Shown one piece after another: positions 51,123 to 58,916 of a stretch of DNA of 64,000 bases. The position numbers were made by a program, and so were the translations under genes. The notes below the pieces were generated by a model that saw nothing but the letters and a program-made list of their open reading frames with translations, was not told where the DNA came from and did no database searches. The DNA is taken from the NCBI RefSeq assembly GCF_003050905.1, contig NZ_QAOT01000015.1; one strand, 5' to 3'. This stretch comes from Cereibacter_A azotoformans (lineage in GTDB: Bacteria > Pseudomonadota > Alphaproteobacteria > Rhodobacterales > Rhodobacteraceae). Each line of letters opens with the position of its first letter. The stretch's first letter is position 1.

Positions 51123-52225
51123 CGGAAGGTCTTTCGCGGGTCGAAGGCGTCGCGCACGCCCTCGAAGATGAAGACCATCAGCGACAGCATGATCGCGAAG
51201 GCGAAGAAGGCGGTGAAGCCCAGCCACGGCGCCTGCAGGTTCTGCTTGGCCTGCAGCGTGAGTTCCCCCAGCGACGGCGCCGACGAGGGCAGCCCGAAGC
51301 CGAGGAAGTCCAGCGCGGCGAGGCTGCCGATCGTGCCGGTGATGATGAAGGGCAGCATGGTCAGCGTGGCCACCATCGCATTCGGCAGCACATGGCGGAA
51401 CATGATGACCAGATCGGACACGCCCAGCGCCCGCGCCGCCCGCACATATTCGAAGTTGCGCGCGCGCAGGAATTCGGCCCGGACGACGCCGATCAGGCTC
51501 GTCCAGCCGAACAGAACCATCAGCCCCACCAGCAGCCAGAAGTCCATCTGCCAGATCGCGGCCACGATGATGATGATGTAAAGCGAGGGGGTCGAGCCCC
51601 AGAGTTCAATGATCCGCTGAAAGATCAGGTCGGTCAGGCCGCCGAAATAGCCCTGCACCGCACCCGCCGCGATCCCGATGACCGAGGTCAGGAAGGTCAC
51701 GATCAGCGCGAAGGCCACCGACAGGCGGAAGCCGTAGATCACGCGGGCCAGCACGTCGCGCGCCGTGTCGTCGGTGCCGAGCCAGTGGTTGGCGTCGGGC
51801 GACGAGGGCGCGGCGCGGCCGATGTCGTTGATCGTGTCATAGCTGTAGGGGATCGGTGGCCAGAGCAGCCAGCCCGCCTCGATCGGCTCGCCATCGACGC
51901 TGCCCGTGTCGATCTGGGCCTCCACCGCCTCGGGATCGTCGAGGCAGGCCTCCAGCCCGCCCGAGCGGATCAGGCAGCGCACCTCGGGGTCGCGATAGGC
52001 GGCCTCGGTCTGGAAGTCGCCGCCGAAGACGGTCTCGGGGTAGAAATGGGTGATGGGCGTGTAGAGGCTGCCGCGATAGCTGACCAGCAGCGGCTTGTCG
52101 TTGGCGATGATCTCGGCGAACAGCGACAGGCCGAACAGGATCGAGAAGATGAACAGCGACCAGTAGGCGCGCCGGTTGGCCTTGAAGTTGCGCCAGCGGC
52201 GTTGGTTGAGCGGGGAGAGCGCCAT
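51119..52225 (-). CDS. yejE: Oligopeptide ABC permease (YejE-like)
   Basis: Inner-membrane permease of 368 residues. The first membrane helix begins after RRAYWSLFIFSILFGLS, followed by a long periplasmic insertion (about 40-150, with two Cys) that is characteristic of YejE. Then come five further helices and the EAA loop RAARALGVSDLVIMFRHVLP. It is probably a peptide permease that works with YejB. The ATG at 52225 lies one base after the yejB stop. Confidence 0.94.
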   Translation of the reverse strand: MALSPLNQRRWRNFKANRRAYWSLFIFSILFGLSLFAEIIANDKPLLVSYRGSLYTPITHFYPETVFGGDFQTEAAYRDPEVRCLIRSGGLEACLDDPEAVEAQIDTGSVDGEPIEAGWLLWPPIPYSYDTINDIGRAAPSSPDANHWLGTDDTARDVLARVIYGFRLSVAFALIVTFLTSVIGIAAGAVQGYFGGLTDLIFQRIIELWGSTPSLYIIIIVAAIWQMDFWLLVGLMVLFGWTSLIGVVRAEFLRARNFEYVRAARALGVSDLVIMFRHVLPNAMVATLTMLPFIITGTIGSLAALDFLGFGLPSSAPSLGELTLQAKQNLQAPWLGFTAFFAFAIMLSLMVFIFEGVRDAFDPRKTFR

Positions 52226-52226
52226 C

Positions 52227-53315
52227 TCAGCCCCGCGTCCCGAAGTCGATCCGCGGGTCGATCCAGACATACATCAGGTCCGACAGGATCCCCATCAGCA
52301 GCCCCAGCAGGCCGAAGACGAAAAGCGTGCCGAAGATCACCGGATAATCGCGCGCCACCGCCGCCTCGAATCCCAGCCGCCCCAACCCGTCGAGCGAGAA
52401 GATCGTCTCGATGATGAGGCTGCCGCCGAAGAAGACCGACACGAAGACCGACGGGAAGGAGGCGATCACGATCAGCATGGCGTTGCGGAAGACATGGCCG
52501 TAGAGCACCCGACCCTCGGTCAGGCCCTTGGCCCGCGCCGTCATCACATATTGCTTGCGGATCTCCTCGAGGAACGAGTTCTTCGTCAGCAGCGTCAGCG
52601 TGGCGAAGGCCGAGATGGTCGAGGCCACCACCGGCAGCGTGATGTGCCAGAAGTAGTCCACGATCTTGCCCCAGAGCGACAGGCTCTCCCAGTTGTCGGA
52701 TGTCAGCCCGCGCAGCGGGAACCACTGCCAGTAGGAGCCGCCGGCAAACAGCACCAGCAGAAGGATCGCGAACAGGAAGCCCGGAATCGCATAGGCCACG
52801 ATGATGGCGCCGCTGGTCCAGGTGTCGAAGCTGGTGCCGTCGCGCACCGCCTTGCGGATGCCCAGCGGGATCGAGACCAGATAGGCGATCAGCGTGGACC
52901 ACAGCCCCAGCGTGATCGAGACGGGCATCTTCTCCAGCACCAGGTCCACGACCGAGATCGAGCGGAAGTAGCTCTCGCCGAAGTCGAAGCGCATGTAGTT
53001 CCACATCATGTCGAGGAAGCGTTCCAGCGGCGGCTTGTCGAAGCCGAACTGCTTCTCGAGCTGGGCGATGAACTCGGGCGGAAGCCCGCGCGAGCCGACA
53101 TAGCGTTCGTCGGCCTGCATGGTGGGCGTGCTCGTGGTGCCGGCGTCGCCTCCGCCGGCCACGGTCTGGAACACGTCGCCCTGCCCTTCCAGCCGCGCGA
53201 GCACCTGCTCGATCGGGCCGCCGGGCACGAACTGCGTCAGGGCGAAGTTGATGACCATGATGCCGAACAGCGTCGGCACGATCAGCAGCAACCGCCGGAG
53301 GATGTAGGCTCCCAT
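52227..53315 (-). CDS. yejB: Oligopeptide ABC permease (YejB-like)
   Basis: Inner-membrane permease of 362 residues in the DppB/OppB group. It begins AYILRRLLLIVPTLFGIM, typical of this family, and has a large periplasmic loop (about 35-130) containing a Gly-rich stretch and KPPLERFLDMMWNYMRFDFG. The EAA segment is TARAKGLTEGRVLYGHVFRN. It follows yejA by 15 bp and precedes yejE by one base. Confidence 0.94.
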   Translation of the reverse strand: MGAYILRRLLLIVPTLFGIMVINFALTQFVPGGPIEQVLARLEGQGDVFQTVAGGGDAGTTSTPTMQADERYVGSRGLPPEFIAQLEKQFGFDKPPLERFLDMMWNYMRFDFGESYFRSISVVDLVLEKMPVSITLGLWSTLIAYLVSIPLGIRKAVRDGTSFDTWTSGAIIVAYAIPGFLFAILLLVLFAGGSYWQWFPLRGLTSDNWESLSLWGKIVDYFWHITLPVVASTISAFATLTLLTKNSFLEEIRKQYVMTARAKGLTEGRVLYGHVFRNAMLIVIASFPSVFVSVFFGGSLIIETIFSLDGLGRLGFEAAVARDYPVIFGTLFVFGLLGLLMGILSDLMYVWIDPRIDFGTRG

Positions 53316-53330
53316 TTGGGATGCGACCCC

Positions 53331-55262
53331 TTAGCGTCTCAGCGCGCCCGCCGCGCGCAAGGCCTCGGCCTTGTCGGGGTTGAACCACCAGAAGTCCAGC
53401 TCTCCCAGCGCATAGGGCGGAAGTTCCTCGGGATGCTCGTACATGTCGTAATAGGCGACGGTGTGGCTGGCCTTGTACCATTGCGGCACCCAGAACCGCT
53501 GAAGCCGCAGCACACGATCCAGCGCCTTGGTCGCCACCTCGAGCTCGTCCGAGGTCTCGGCCGCCAGCACCATCTCGATCATCCGGTCCACCGCCGGGCT
53601 CTTGAGCCCCATCATGTTGAAGCTGGAGACATCGGCGGTTTCCGACCCGTAATACTGCTTGAGTTCCGAGCCGGAGATGTAGTTCGTGCGCGCGTTCCCG
53701 GTGGTGATGTCGAAATCGTAGCTCGGCGGCCGGGTGCGGCTTTCCATCTGGGCGTTGTCCACCCGCGTCATCAGCGCGTCGATACCGAGCGCCCGCAGGT
53801 TCTCGATGAACGGGTTGATGACGCGGTCGAAGGTCTGGCTGTCGTTCAGGAACTCGATCCGCAGCACCTCGCCGCTGGCGTTGCGGCGCAGGCCGTCGGC
53901 GCCCACCGCCCAGCCGGCCTCGTCCAGAAGCCGGCTCGCCGCGCGCAGGTTGCCACGGTCGAGTTGCCGGTCGCCCGATCCGGCGGGGCTGACGGGAGGG
54001 TCCGTCAGGATCGACTCGGGCAGCAGCCCCTCGTCCACCAGCGGCTTCATCAGCGCCACCTCGGCCTCGGACGGCGGGCCCTCGGCCTCTAGGTAGCTGT
54101 TTTCCCAGAAGGAATCGACGCGGGTATAGAGGCCGTAGAACAGCGTCGCGTTGGACCATTCGAAGTTGAACATCAGGCCCAGCGCCTCGCGCACGCGGGG
54201 GTCCTGGAACTTCTCGCGGCGCAGGTTCATCATCCAGCCCTGCCCGGTGGCCTTGGCGCCCGAGGGCAGTTCGACCTTCGTCACATGGCCGTCGTTGACC
54301 GAAGGAAAGTCGTAGCCCGTGGCCCAGAGGATCGAGGAGGCCTCGTTGCGGAAGGTGTAGCTGCCGCCCTTGAAGCCCTCGAAGGCCGCGTTGTAATCGG
54401 CGTAATATTCAATGCGGATCGTGTCGAAATTGCCCCGCCCGCGGTTGATCGGCAGATCATTGCCCCAGTAGTCGGGATTGCGGCGATAGACGACCGTCTG
54501 GCCCACGTTCATCCGGTCGAGCACATAGGGCCCCGAGCCGAGGAAGGGCTTGAGGCTGCCCTCCTCCAGATCCAGCCCCTCGCGCTCGTACTGGGCCTTG
54601 GACAGGACCGGCAGGCCGCCCACGTCCTGCGGCAGGTCGCGGGTGGGGATGCCCGGCTTGAAGGTGAACCTGACCCGGTGACTGTCGAGCGCCTCGGCGC
54701 TTTCGACCTGCTGGGCAAAGACGGTGCGGAAATCGGTCAGCCCCTTGGTGACGAAGGTCTCGTAGGAAAAGACCACATCCTCGGCCGTCACCGGCGTTCC
54801 GTCCGAGAACTTCGCCTCGGGGCGCAGGTTGAAGATCACCCAGCTGCGATCCTCGGGATATTCCAGCGTCTCGCAAAGCAGGCAATAGGAGGCGCCGATC
54901 TCGTCGGCAGTGCCGGTGAGGATCGATTCGTACATGATCGACGAGAGCGCGGCGGCCCGGCCCTTCACCGAGTAGGGGTTCATCGAATCGAACCCGCCGA
55001 AGGTCCACTCCGAGATCTCGCCCCCCTTGGGCGCGTCGGGGTTCACATAGGCGAGATGCGTGAAATCGGCCGGGTATTTCAGTTCGCCGAAGGTCGAGAT
55101 GCCATGCGAGCGGATGATCGTCTCAGCCTCCTGCGCGCGGACCGGAAGCGCCGCGGCCGTGACGATCAGAAGGCCAAGCCCCCCCAGAAGCCATGACTGC
55201 ACGTCGGGAAGTCTCGAGGTTGCGACCCTGCCCTGCGCCGTGCGCGCCGCGACTCCACCCAT
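53331..55262 (-). CDS. yejA: Periplasmic oligopeptide-binding protein (YejA-like)
   Basis: Extracellular solute-binding protein family 5, 643 residues. The start follows AGGGAG, and a membrane/signal segment (LLGGLGLLIVTAAALPVRAQ, about 25-44) follows a basic N-terminal tail. The mature start reads IRSHGISTFGELKYPADFTH. The domain is continuous through GSGPYVLDRMNVGQTVVYRR and DYWGNDLPINRG. It resembles YejA, which binds peptides including antibacterial ones. It is the first gene of the operon. Confidence 0.93.
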   Translation of the reverse strand: MGGVAARTAQGRVATSRLPDVQSWLLGGLGLLIVTAAALPVRAQEAETIIRSHGISTFGELKYPADFTHLAYVNPDAPKGGEISEWTFGGFDSMNPYSVKGRAAALSSIMYESILTGTADEIGASYCLLCETLEYPEDRSWVIFNLRPEAKFSDGTPVTAEDVVFSYETFVTKGLTDFRTVFAQQVESAEALDSHRVRFTFKPGIPTRDLPQDVGGLPVLSKAQYEREGLDLEEGSLKPFLGSGPYVLDRMNVGQTVVYRRNPDYWGNDLPINRGRGNFDTIRIEYYADYNAAFEGFKGGSYTFRNEASSILWATGYDFPSVNDGHVTKVELPSGAKATGQGWMMNLRREKFQDPRVREALGLMFNFEWSNATLFYGLYTRVDSFWENSYLEAEGPPSEAEVALMKPLVDEGLLPESILTDPPVSPAGSGDRQLDRGNLRAASRLLDEAGWAVGADGLRRNASGEVLRIEFLNDSQTFDRVINPFIENLRALGIDALMTRVDNAQMESRTRPPSYDFDITTGNARTNYISGSELKQYYGSETADVSSFNMMGLKSPAVDRMIEMVLAAETSDELEVATKALDRVLRLQRFWVPQWYKASHTVAYYDMYEHPEELPPYALGELDFWWFNPDKAEALRAAGALRR

Positions 55263-55323
55263 ACCGTTCTCCCTGCCCCGTTCCGTTCCGCCCCTGGACC
55301 TCGAGCGGCCCTGCGGTGGACCA

Positions 55324-55352
55324 TGCTACGGTGCAACCCGCAGCGGCCTCAA
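55324..55352 (-). promoter_or_regulatory. Candidate yejA operon promoter
   Basis: Reading leftward, TTGAGG (55352-55347) and GTAGCA (55329-55324) are 17 bases apart, giving a leader of about 55 bases to the yejA start. The -10 hexamer is a fair match only. Confidence 0.4.
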
Positions 55353-55395
55353 GTTGCGATTGCGTGACAGGGGCTGCAAGAGCCGGCCCCGACAG

Positions 55396-55421
55396 CAAAA
55401 AGGCCGCCCGGTGGGCGGCCT
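55396..55421 (-). terminator. Rho-independent terminator of cycY
   Basis: AGGCCGCCC, loop ACC, GGGCGGCCT then TTTTT: a perfect 9 bp stem followed by a five-base T-run in the cycY direction, about 23 bp past the stop. A textbook intrinsic terminator. Confidence 0.88.
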
Positions 55422-55443
55422 GCCGCAGGGCGTGGGCCGTGCG

Positions 55444-55971
55444 TTACTGAAGCGAGGCGAGATAGGCCACGACATCCGCCCGGTCCTGCTCTTTCGGCAG
55501 GCCCGCGAAGGTCATCTTGGTGCCGGGCACATGGCTCCGGGGGTTCTGAACGAAGGCGCCGAGTTCCTCGACTGTCCAGGCCGGCGCATCGGCCGCGTGG
55601 GCCACCATCGCGTCCGAATAGGCAAAGCCGTCAACACCCGCCACCGCGCGATCGATGATCCCGTCGAGATGCGGGCCGGTGGCGTTCGACCCGTCGAGCT
55701 TGTGGCAGGCTGCGCATTTCGCATAGACCTTCTGACCGGCCGCCGGATCGGCCGCGGCCACCAGCTCGGCGAAGGGCACGGCCTCGGCATCGGGCTCTTC
55801 CTCGGCCGCCCCGCCTCCGCCCGTCTCGATCACATAGGCCTGCACGGCATCCTCGCCATGACCCCCGCCGGTGGTGTAGAGCCCGGTGGCCGCCCAGGAT
55901 CCGAGCAGGAATACCAGGAGCGCGCCGCACCCGGCGCCGACCGCCTTCGTCAGGGTCATCGTGTCGAACAT
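55444..55971 (-). CDS. cycY: Membrane-anchored cytochrome cy (CycM family)
   Basis: Electron carrier of 175 residues that can link cytochrome bc1 to the photosynthetic reaction centre and to oxidases. An uncleaved N-terminal helix (KAVGAGCGALLVFLLGSWAA) is followed by a short Gly/Glu/Ala linker (about 34-70) and a class I cytochrome c domain with heme site KCAACHKLDG and the Met ligand in PGTKMTFAGLP. It resembles the R. sphaeroides form with a linker shorter than in R. capsulatus. It has its own promoter and terminator and is divergent from pheA. Confidence 0.92.
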   Translation of the reverse strand: MFDTMTLTKAVGAGCGALLVFLLGSWAATGLYTTGGGHGEDAVQAYVIETGGGGAAEEEPDAEAVPFAELVAAADPAAGQKVYAKCAACHKLDGSNATGPHLDGIIDRAVAGVDGFAYSDAMVAHAADAPAWTVEELGAFVQNPRSHVPGTKMTFAGLPKEQDRADVVAYLASLQ

Positions 55972-56003
55972 GTCGCATTTACCTCGATTTGGGTCCGCGG
56001 GAC

Positions 56004-56032
56004 ATGTATCCGCTTCTTCCCGATCCTTTCAA
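56004..56032 (-). promoter_or_regulatory. Promoter of cycY
   Basis: Reading leftward, TTGAAA (56032-56027) and ATACAT (56009-56004) lie 17 bases apart. The predicted start near 55997 gives a leader of about 25 bases with GAGG in front of the cycY ATG. Confidence 0.65.
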
Positions 56033-56091
56033 GGTGTAGTAGCGCCGCCGGACGCGGGGACAACCTGTTTTTGATCGCGGAGACCCTAGTC

Positions 56092-56925
56092 ATGACCGGC
56101 CGAATCGCTTTCCAGGGGGAACCCGGAGCCTATTCGCACCAAGCCTGCCGGCAGGCCCGGCCCGGGATGGAGGCCGTCCCCTGCCGCACCTTCGAGGATG
56201 CGATCGAGATGGTCCGCGCGGGCGAAGCCGATCTGGCGATGCTGCCGGTCGAGAACTCGACCTACGGCCGGGTCGCCGACATCCACACGCTGCTGCCGGG
56301 CTCTGGCCTGCGGATCGTGGACGAGGCGTTCGTGCGGGTCCATATCAACCTGCTGGCGGTGCGCGGCACGCCCGTCGGGCGGATCGAGCGCGCCATGAGC
56401 CATACGGTGCTGCTGGGCCAGTGCCGAACCTTCCTGCGCGACCACGGGCTCCGCCCGGTGACCGGCGCCGACACGGCAGGTTCGGCGCGGCTGGTGGCCG
56501 AGAAGAACGACCCCGCGCTCGCGGCCCTCGCCTCCGAGCTTGCGGGCGAGATCTATGGCCTCGACGTGATCGCGCGCCACATCGAGGACCAGTCCAACAA
56601 CACCACCCGGTTCCTCGTCATGTCGCGCGAGGCCGACTGGAGCCGGCGCGGCCCCGGCAAGATGGTCACGACCTTCACCTTCCGCGTGCGCAACATCCCG
56701 GCCGCGCTCTACAAGGCGCTCGGCGGCTTTGCCACCAACGGGGTGAACATGACCAAGCTCGAGAGCTACATGGTCGGCGGATCCTTCACGGCGACCGAGT
56801 TCTACGCCGACATCGAGGGCCATCCCGAGGATGCGAACGTGGCGCTTGCGCTCGAGGAGTTGCGCTTCTTCACCAGCCAGTCCGAAATCCTCGGCGTCTA
56901 TCCCGCCGATCCGGGGCGGGGCTGA
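56092..56925 (+). CDS. pheA: Prephenate dehydratase
   Basis: Converts prephenate to phenylpyruvate in phenylalanine synthesis. The 277 residues start MTGRIAFQGEPGAYSHQACR, followed by PVENSTYGRV, the NNTTRFLVMSRE catalytic TRF motif (about 176-188) and a C-terminal ACT domain (TFTFRVRNIPAALYKALGGF; KLESYMVGGSFTATEFYADI) that allows feedback control by phenylalanine. There is no chorismate mutase domain; the separate small mutase at about 10 kb could feed it. It is divergent from cycY. Confidence 0.95.
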   Translation: MTGRIAFQGEPGAYSHQACRQARPGMEAVPCRTFEDAIEMVRAGEADLAMLPVENSTYGRVADIHTLLPGSGLRIVDEAFVRVHINLLAVRGTPVGRIERAMSHTVLLGQCRTFLRDHGLRPVTGADTAGSARLVAEKNDPALAALASELAGEIYGLDVIARHIEDQSNNTTRFLVMSREADWSRRGPGKMVTTFTFRVRNIPAALYKALGGFATNGVNMTKLESYMVGGSFTATEFYADIEGHPEDANVALALEELRFFTSQSEILGVYPADPGRG

Positions 56926-56955
56926 CCCGAGCATCGGGGCACGCGGCCTTTCGGT

Positions 56956-57441
56956 TCAGCCCTGCGTGTCGCTGCGGCGCGCCTTCCAGCGATCCTCGAT
57001 GTCGGCGGCAAGGCCCGCGATGCGCCTGTCGTACTTCTCCTGCAGCTTGCCCCGCGCAAGCCGCAGCGACTGGATGAAGACCCGCGCGGTCATCGACAGG
57101 GGCCGGACCTCCGAGACCACCGTCACCCGCGTCCGACGCAGGGCGACCTCATGGAGATCGAGCATCAGGTCGGCCTTCATGGAGTGTCCGATGGCCTCGA
57201 ACAGCAGGCGCTGGCCCGGCTCGGCCCCGGCGAGGCGCATGTCCACCTCGCGCGGCTTGCCCTGAAATCCGAAGCGGATCAGCCAGGCCATGCCCGGCCC
57301 TTCGGTCGGCGCACCGTCGAGCCGCTGCATCTCGACCCCGCGCCTGAGCGCCGTCCGCTCCCAGAGGGTGAAATCCGAAAGCTGCCCCCATACGAAATCT
57401 ATCGGAGCCTCGACGACTTCCTTCGCGCTCAGCCGCATCAT
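56956..57441 (-). CDS. SRPBCC-family protein
   Basis: START-like (SRPBCC) fold protein of 161 residues with the polyketide-cyclase/CoxG-like beginning MRLSAKEVVEAPIDFVWGQL. The middle contains alternating strands, with RVTVVSEVRPLSMTARVFIQ near the C-terminal helix. Ligand and function are unknown; such proteins bind hydrophobic molecules. No signal peptide is visible. Its start lies 33 bp after the nudC stop on the same strand. Confidence 0.75.
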   Translation of the reverse strand: MMRLSAKEVVEAPIDFVWGQLSDFTLWERTALRRGVEMQRLDGAPTEGPGMAWLIRFGFQGKPREVDMRLAGAEPGQRLLFEAIGHSMKADLMLDLHEVALRRTRVTVVSEVRPLSMTARVFIQSLRLARGKLQEKYDRRIAGLAADIEDRWKARRSDTQG

Positions 57442-57474
57442 CCGTCCCCTTTCGCGTTCCGGCGCCTTCTGGCC

Positions 57475-58428
57475 TCAATCCAGCCGGTCCGCAAGCCAGT
57501 TGGCGATGAGGAAATGCGCGATCGAGCCCTCGCGCGCCGGCTTGATCGCGGGATGGCGCCCGGCCATCACTGTCAGCATCTCCTCGCGTGAGACCCAGCA
57601 GGCCTGCTCGAGTTCGGCCGGGTCGAGGGTGATCTCCTCCGTGAGGGCGATCCCGTGGCAGCCCATCATCAGCGACGCCGGAAAGGGCCAGGGCTGGCTT
57701 GCGAGGTAGCGCACGGGGCCGACGGTCACGCCCGCCTCCTCCAGCACCTCGCGGCGCACGGCGGCCTCGATCGTCTCGCCCGGCTCGACAAAGCCCGCGA
57801 GACAGGAATGGACGCCCTCGGGCCAGCCGGGCGAGCGGCCGATCAGCGCGCGGTTTCCGTGGGTCACGAGCATGATGACCACCGGATCCGTCCGCGGAAA
57901 ATGCTGCGCCGCGCAGACGGTGCAGCGGCGGTGCCAGCCGCCCTCGGTGGGCGCCGAGGGCGCCCCGCAGGCCGAGCAGAAGCGGTGGCTCCGGTGCCAC
58001 TGGACCAGCGCCTTGGCCGTCGCCGCAAGCTCTGCCTCGCGGGGCGAGAGCCGCAGCATGACCCCGCGCAGCTCGCCGAAGCCCAGGGCCCCGGGCAGCG
58101 CCGGATGGGTCTGGAACGAAGGATCGAAGAAGCCCGCCTGAACCGCCTCGGCCCCCGCTTCGGCCGACCAGTGCGAGATGTCGGCGGCAAAGCGGGGCAG
58201 GTCTCCGTCGAGCCCCAGAAAGACCGGCGCATCGGCGCCGGCCAACGCCGGATGGCCGGCCTCGAGCCAGCCCAGGTGCCCGCCATCCGCGCAGAGCGGG
58301 CGGCCTCGCCAGACCGGCAGGATCCGCCCGGCCTTGAGCAGACCCGCCAGCCCCTCGGCATCCCCCCTCAGCCGCCCTGCCCGATCCAGTCCCGAGCCTC
58401 CGAAGGTCACCGTTTCCGCGATGCGCAT
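57475..58428 (-). CDS. nudC: NAD+ diphosphatase NudC
   Basis: Nudix hydrolase of 317 residues that splits NADH/NAD+ and can remove NAD caps from RNA. The ATG at 58428 has GGGAGGGCGG before it. The zinc-binding motif is CSACGAPSAPTEGGW...CTVC (Cys pairs near 150 and 170). The Nudix box is GFVEPGETIEAAVRREVLEE, and SQPWPFPASLMMGC follows, the SQPWPFPxS signature that defines NudC. Next downstream is the SRPBCC gene. Confidence 0.95.
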   Translation of the reverse strand: MRIAETVTFGGSGLDRAGRLRGDAEGLAGLLKAGRILPVWRGRPLCADGGHLGWLEAGHPALAGADAPVFLGLDGDLPRFAADISHWSAEAGAEAVQAGFFDPSFQTHPALPGALGFGELRGVMLRLSPREAELAATAKALVQWHRSHRFCSACGAPSAPTEGGWHRRCTVCAAQHFPRTDPVVIMLVTHGNRALIGRSPGWPEGVHSCLAGFVEPGETIEAAVRREVLEEAGVTVGPVRYLASQPWPFPASLMMGCHGIALTEEITLDPAELEQACWVSREEMLTVMAGRHPAIKPAREGSIAHFLIANWLADRLD

Positions 58429-58581
58429 TCCGCCCTCCCACAGCCGGCGCCCCCGCCACCCGTCGGCCGTCATGCCACGCCGCGCCCGCCCGGCCAAGGG
58501 GCCCGGAGGCGCCTTGCGGCCGGGCCGCCGCGAGAGCAGCGCGGCGCATGAGCCTCGAGCCACCCTGCGTCCCCGGGGCGC

Positions 58582-58610
58582 TTGCAAATGCGGACGGCCC
58601 GGCCTATATC
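58582..58610 (+). promoter_or_regulatory. Promoter of the SRP RNA gene
   Basis: TTGCAA (58582-58587) and TATATC (58605-58610) with a 17-base spacer. The predicted transcription start at about 58616-58617 coincides with the 5' end of the stem of the SRP RNA (GAGAGG), which supports both calls. Confidence 0.75.
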
Positions 58611-58615
58611 GGCCG

Positions 58616-58712
58616 CGAGAGGTTGGCGCGGGCAGGCGCCTCGCCAACCCGGTCAGGTCCGGAAGGAAGCAGCCGTAACGAGCCCCGTCTGGGTCGATGT
58701 CCAGCCTCTCAC
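58616..58712 (+). ncRNA. ffs: Signal recognition particle RNA (small bacterial type)
   Basis: The 4.5S-type RNA that binds Ffh in co-translational protein targeting. The highly conserved core GGTCAGGTCCGGAAGGAAGC followed by AGCCGTAACG (58651-58680) includes the GGAA tetraloop and the symmetric/asymmetric loops that bind Ffh. The ends pair as GAGAGG (58617-58622) with CCTCTC (58705-58710), giving about 97 nt, the usual size. It is directly upstream of dnaX, a gene order I know from many alphaproteobacteria. Exact ends are set by the pairing and promoter, plus or minus a few bases. Confidence 0.93.
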
Positions 58713-58916
58713 CTTTCCGCACGTTCGTGACTACAGGGTGCCTCCGGGGCGGCGCTGGCGCGTCGGCCCTCGTCACATGGCCGTTTCCCGTGTCAGAATG
58801 ACGGTGGCTTGCGATCCGACGCGATCCGCTCCACGGCGCGGCGGCGGGCCCCTTCGGGTGGACGTTGCGCGTTTGCGGCCCTAATCTCGCTCCGTCCCCG
58901 AATCCGCCGAGGCCCG

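Noticed and set aside
49038..54092. Long plus-strand frames opposite the yejABEF and glycosyltransferase genes
   Set aside because: They mirror well-conserved ABC transporter genes and have no recognisable motifs or ribosome-binding sites.
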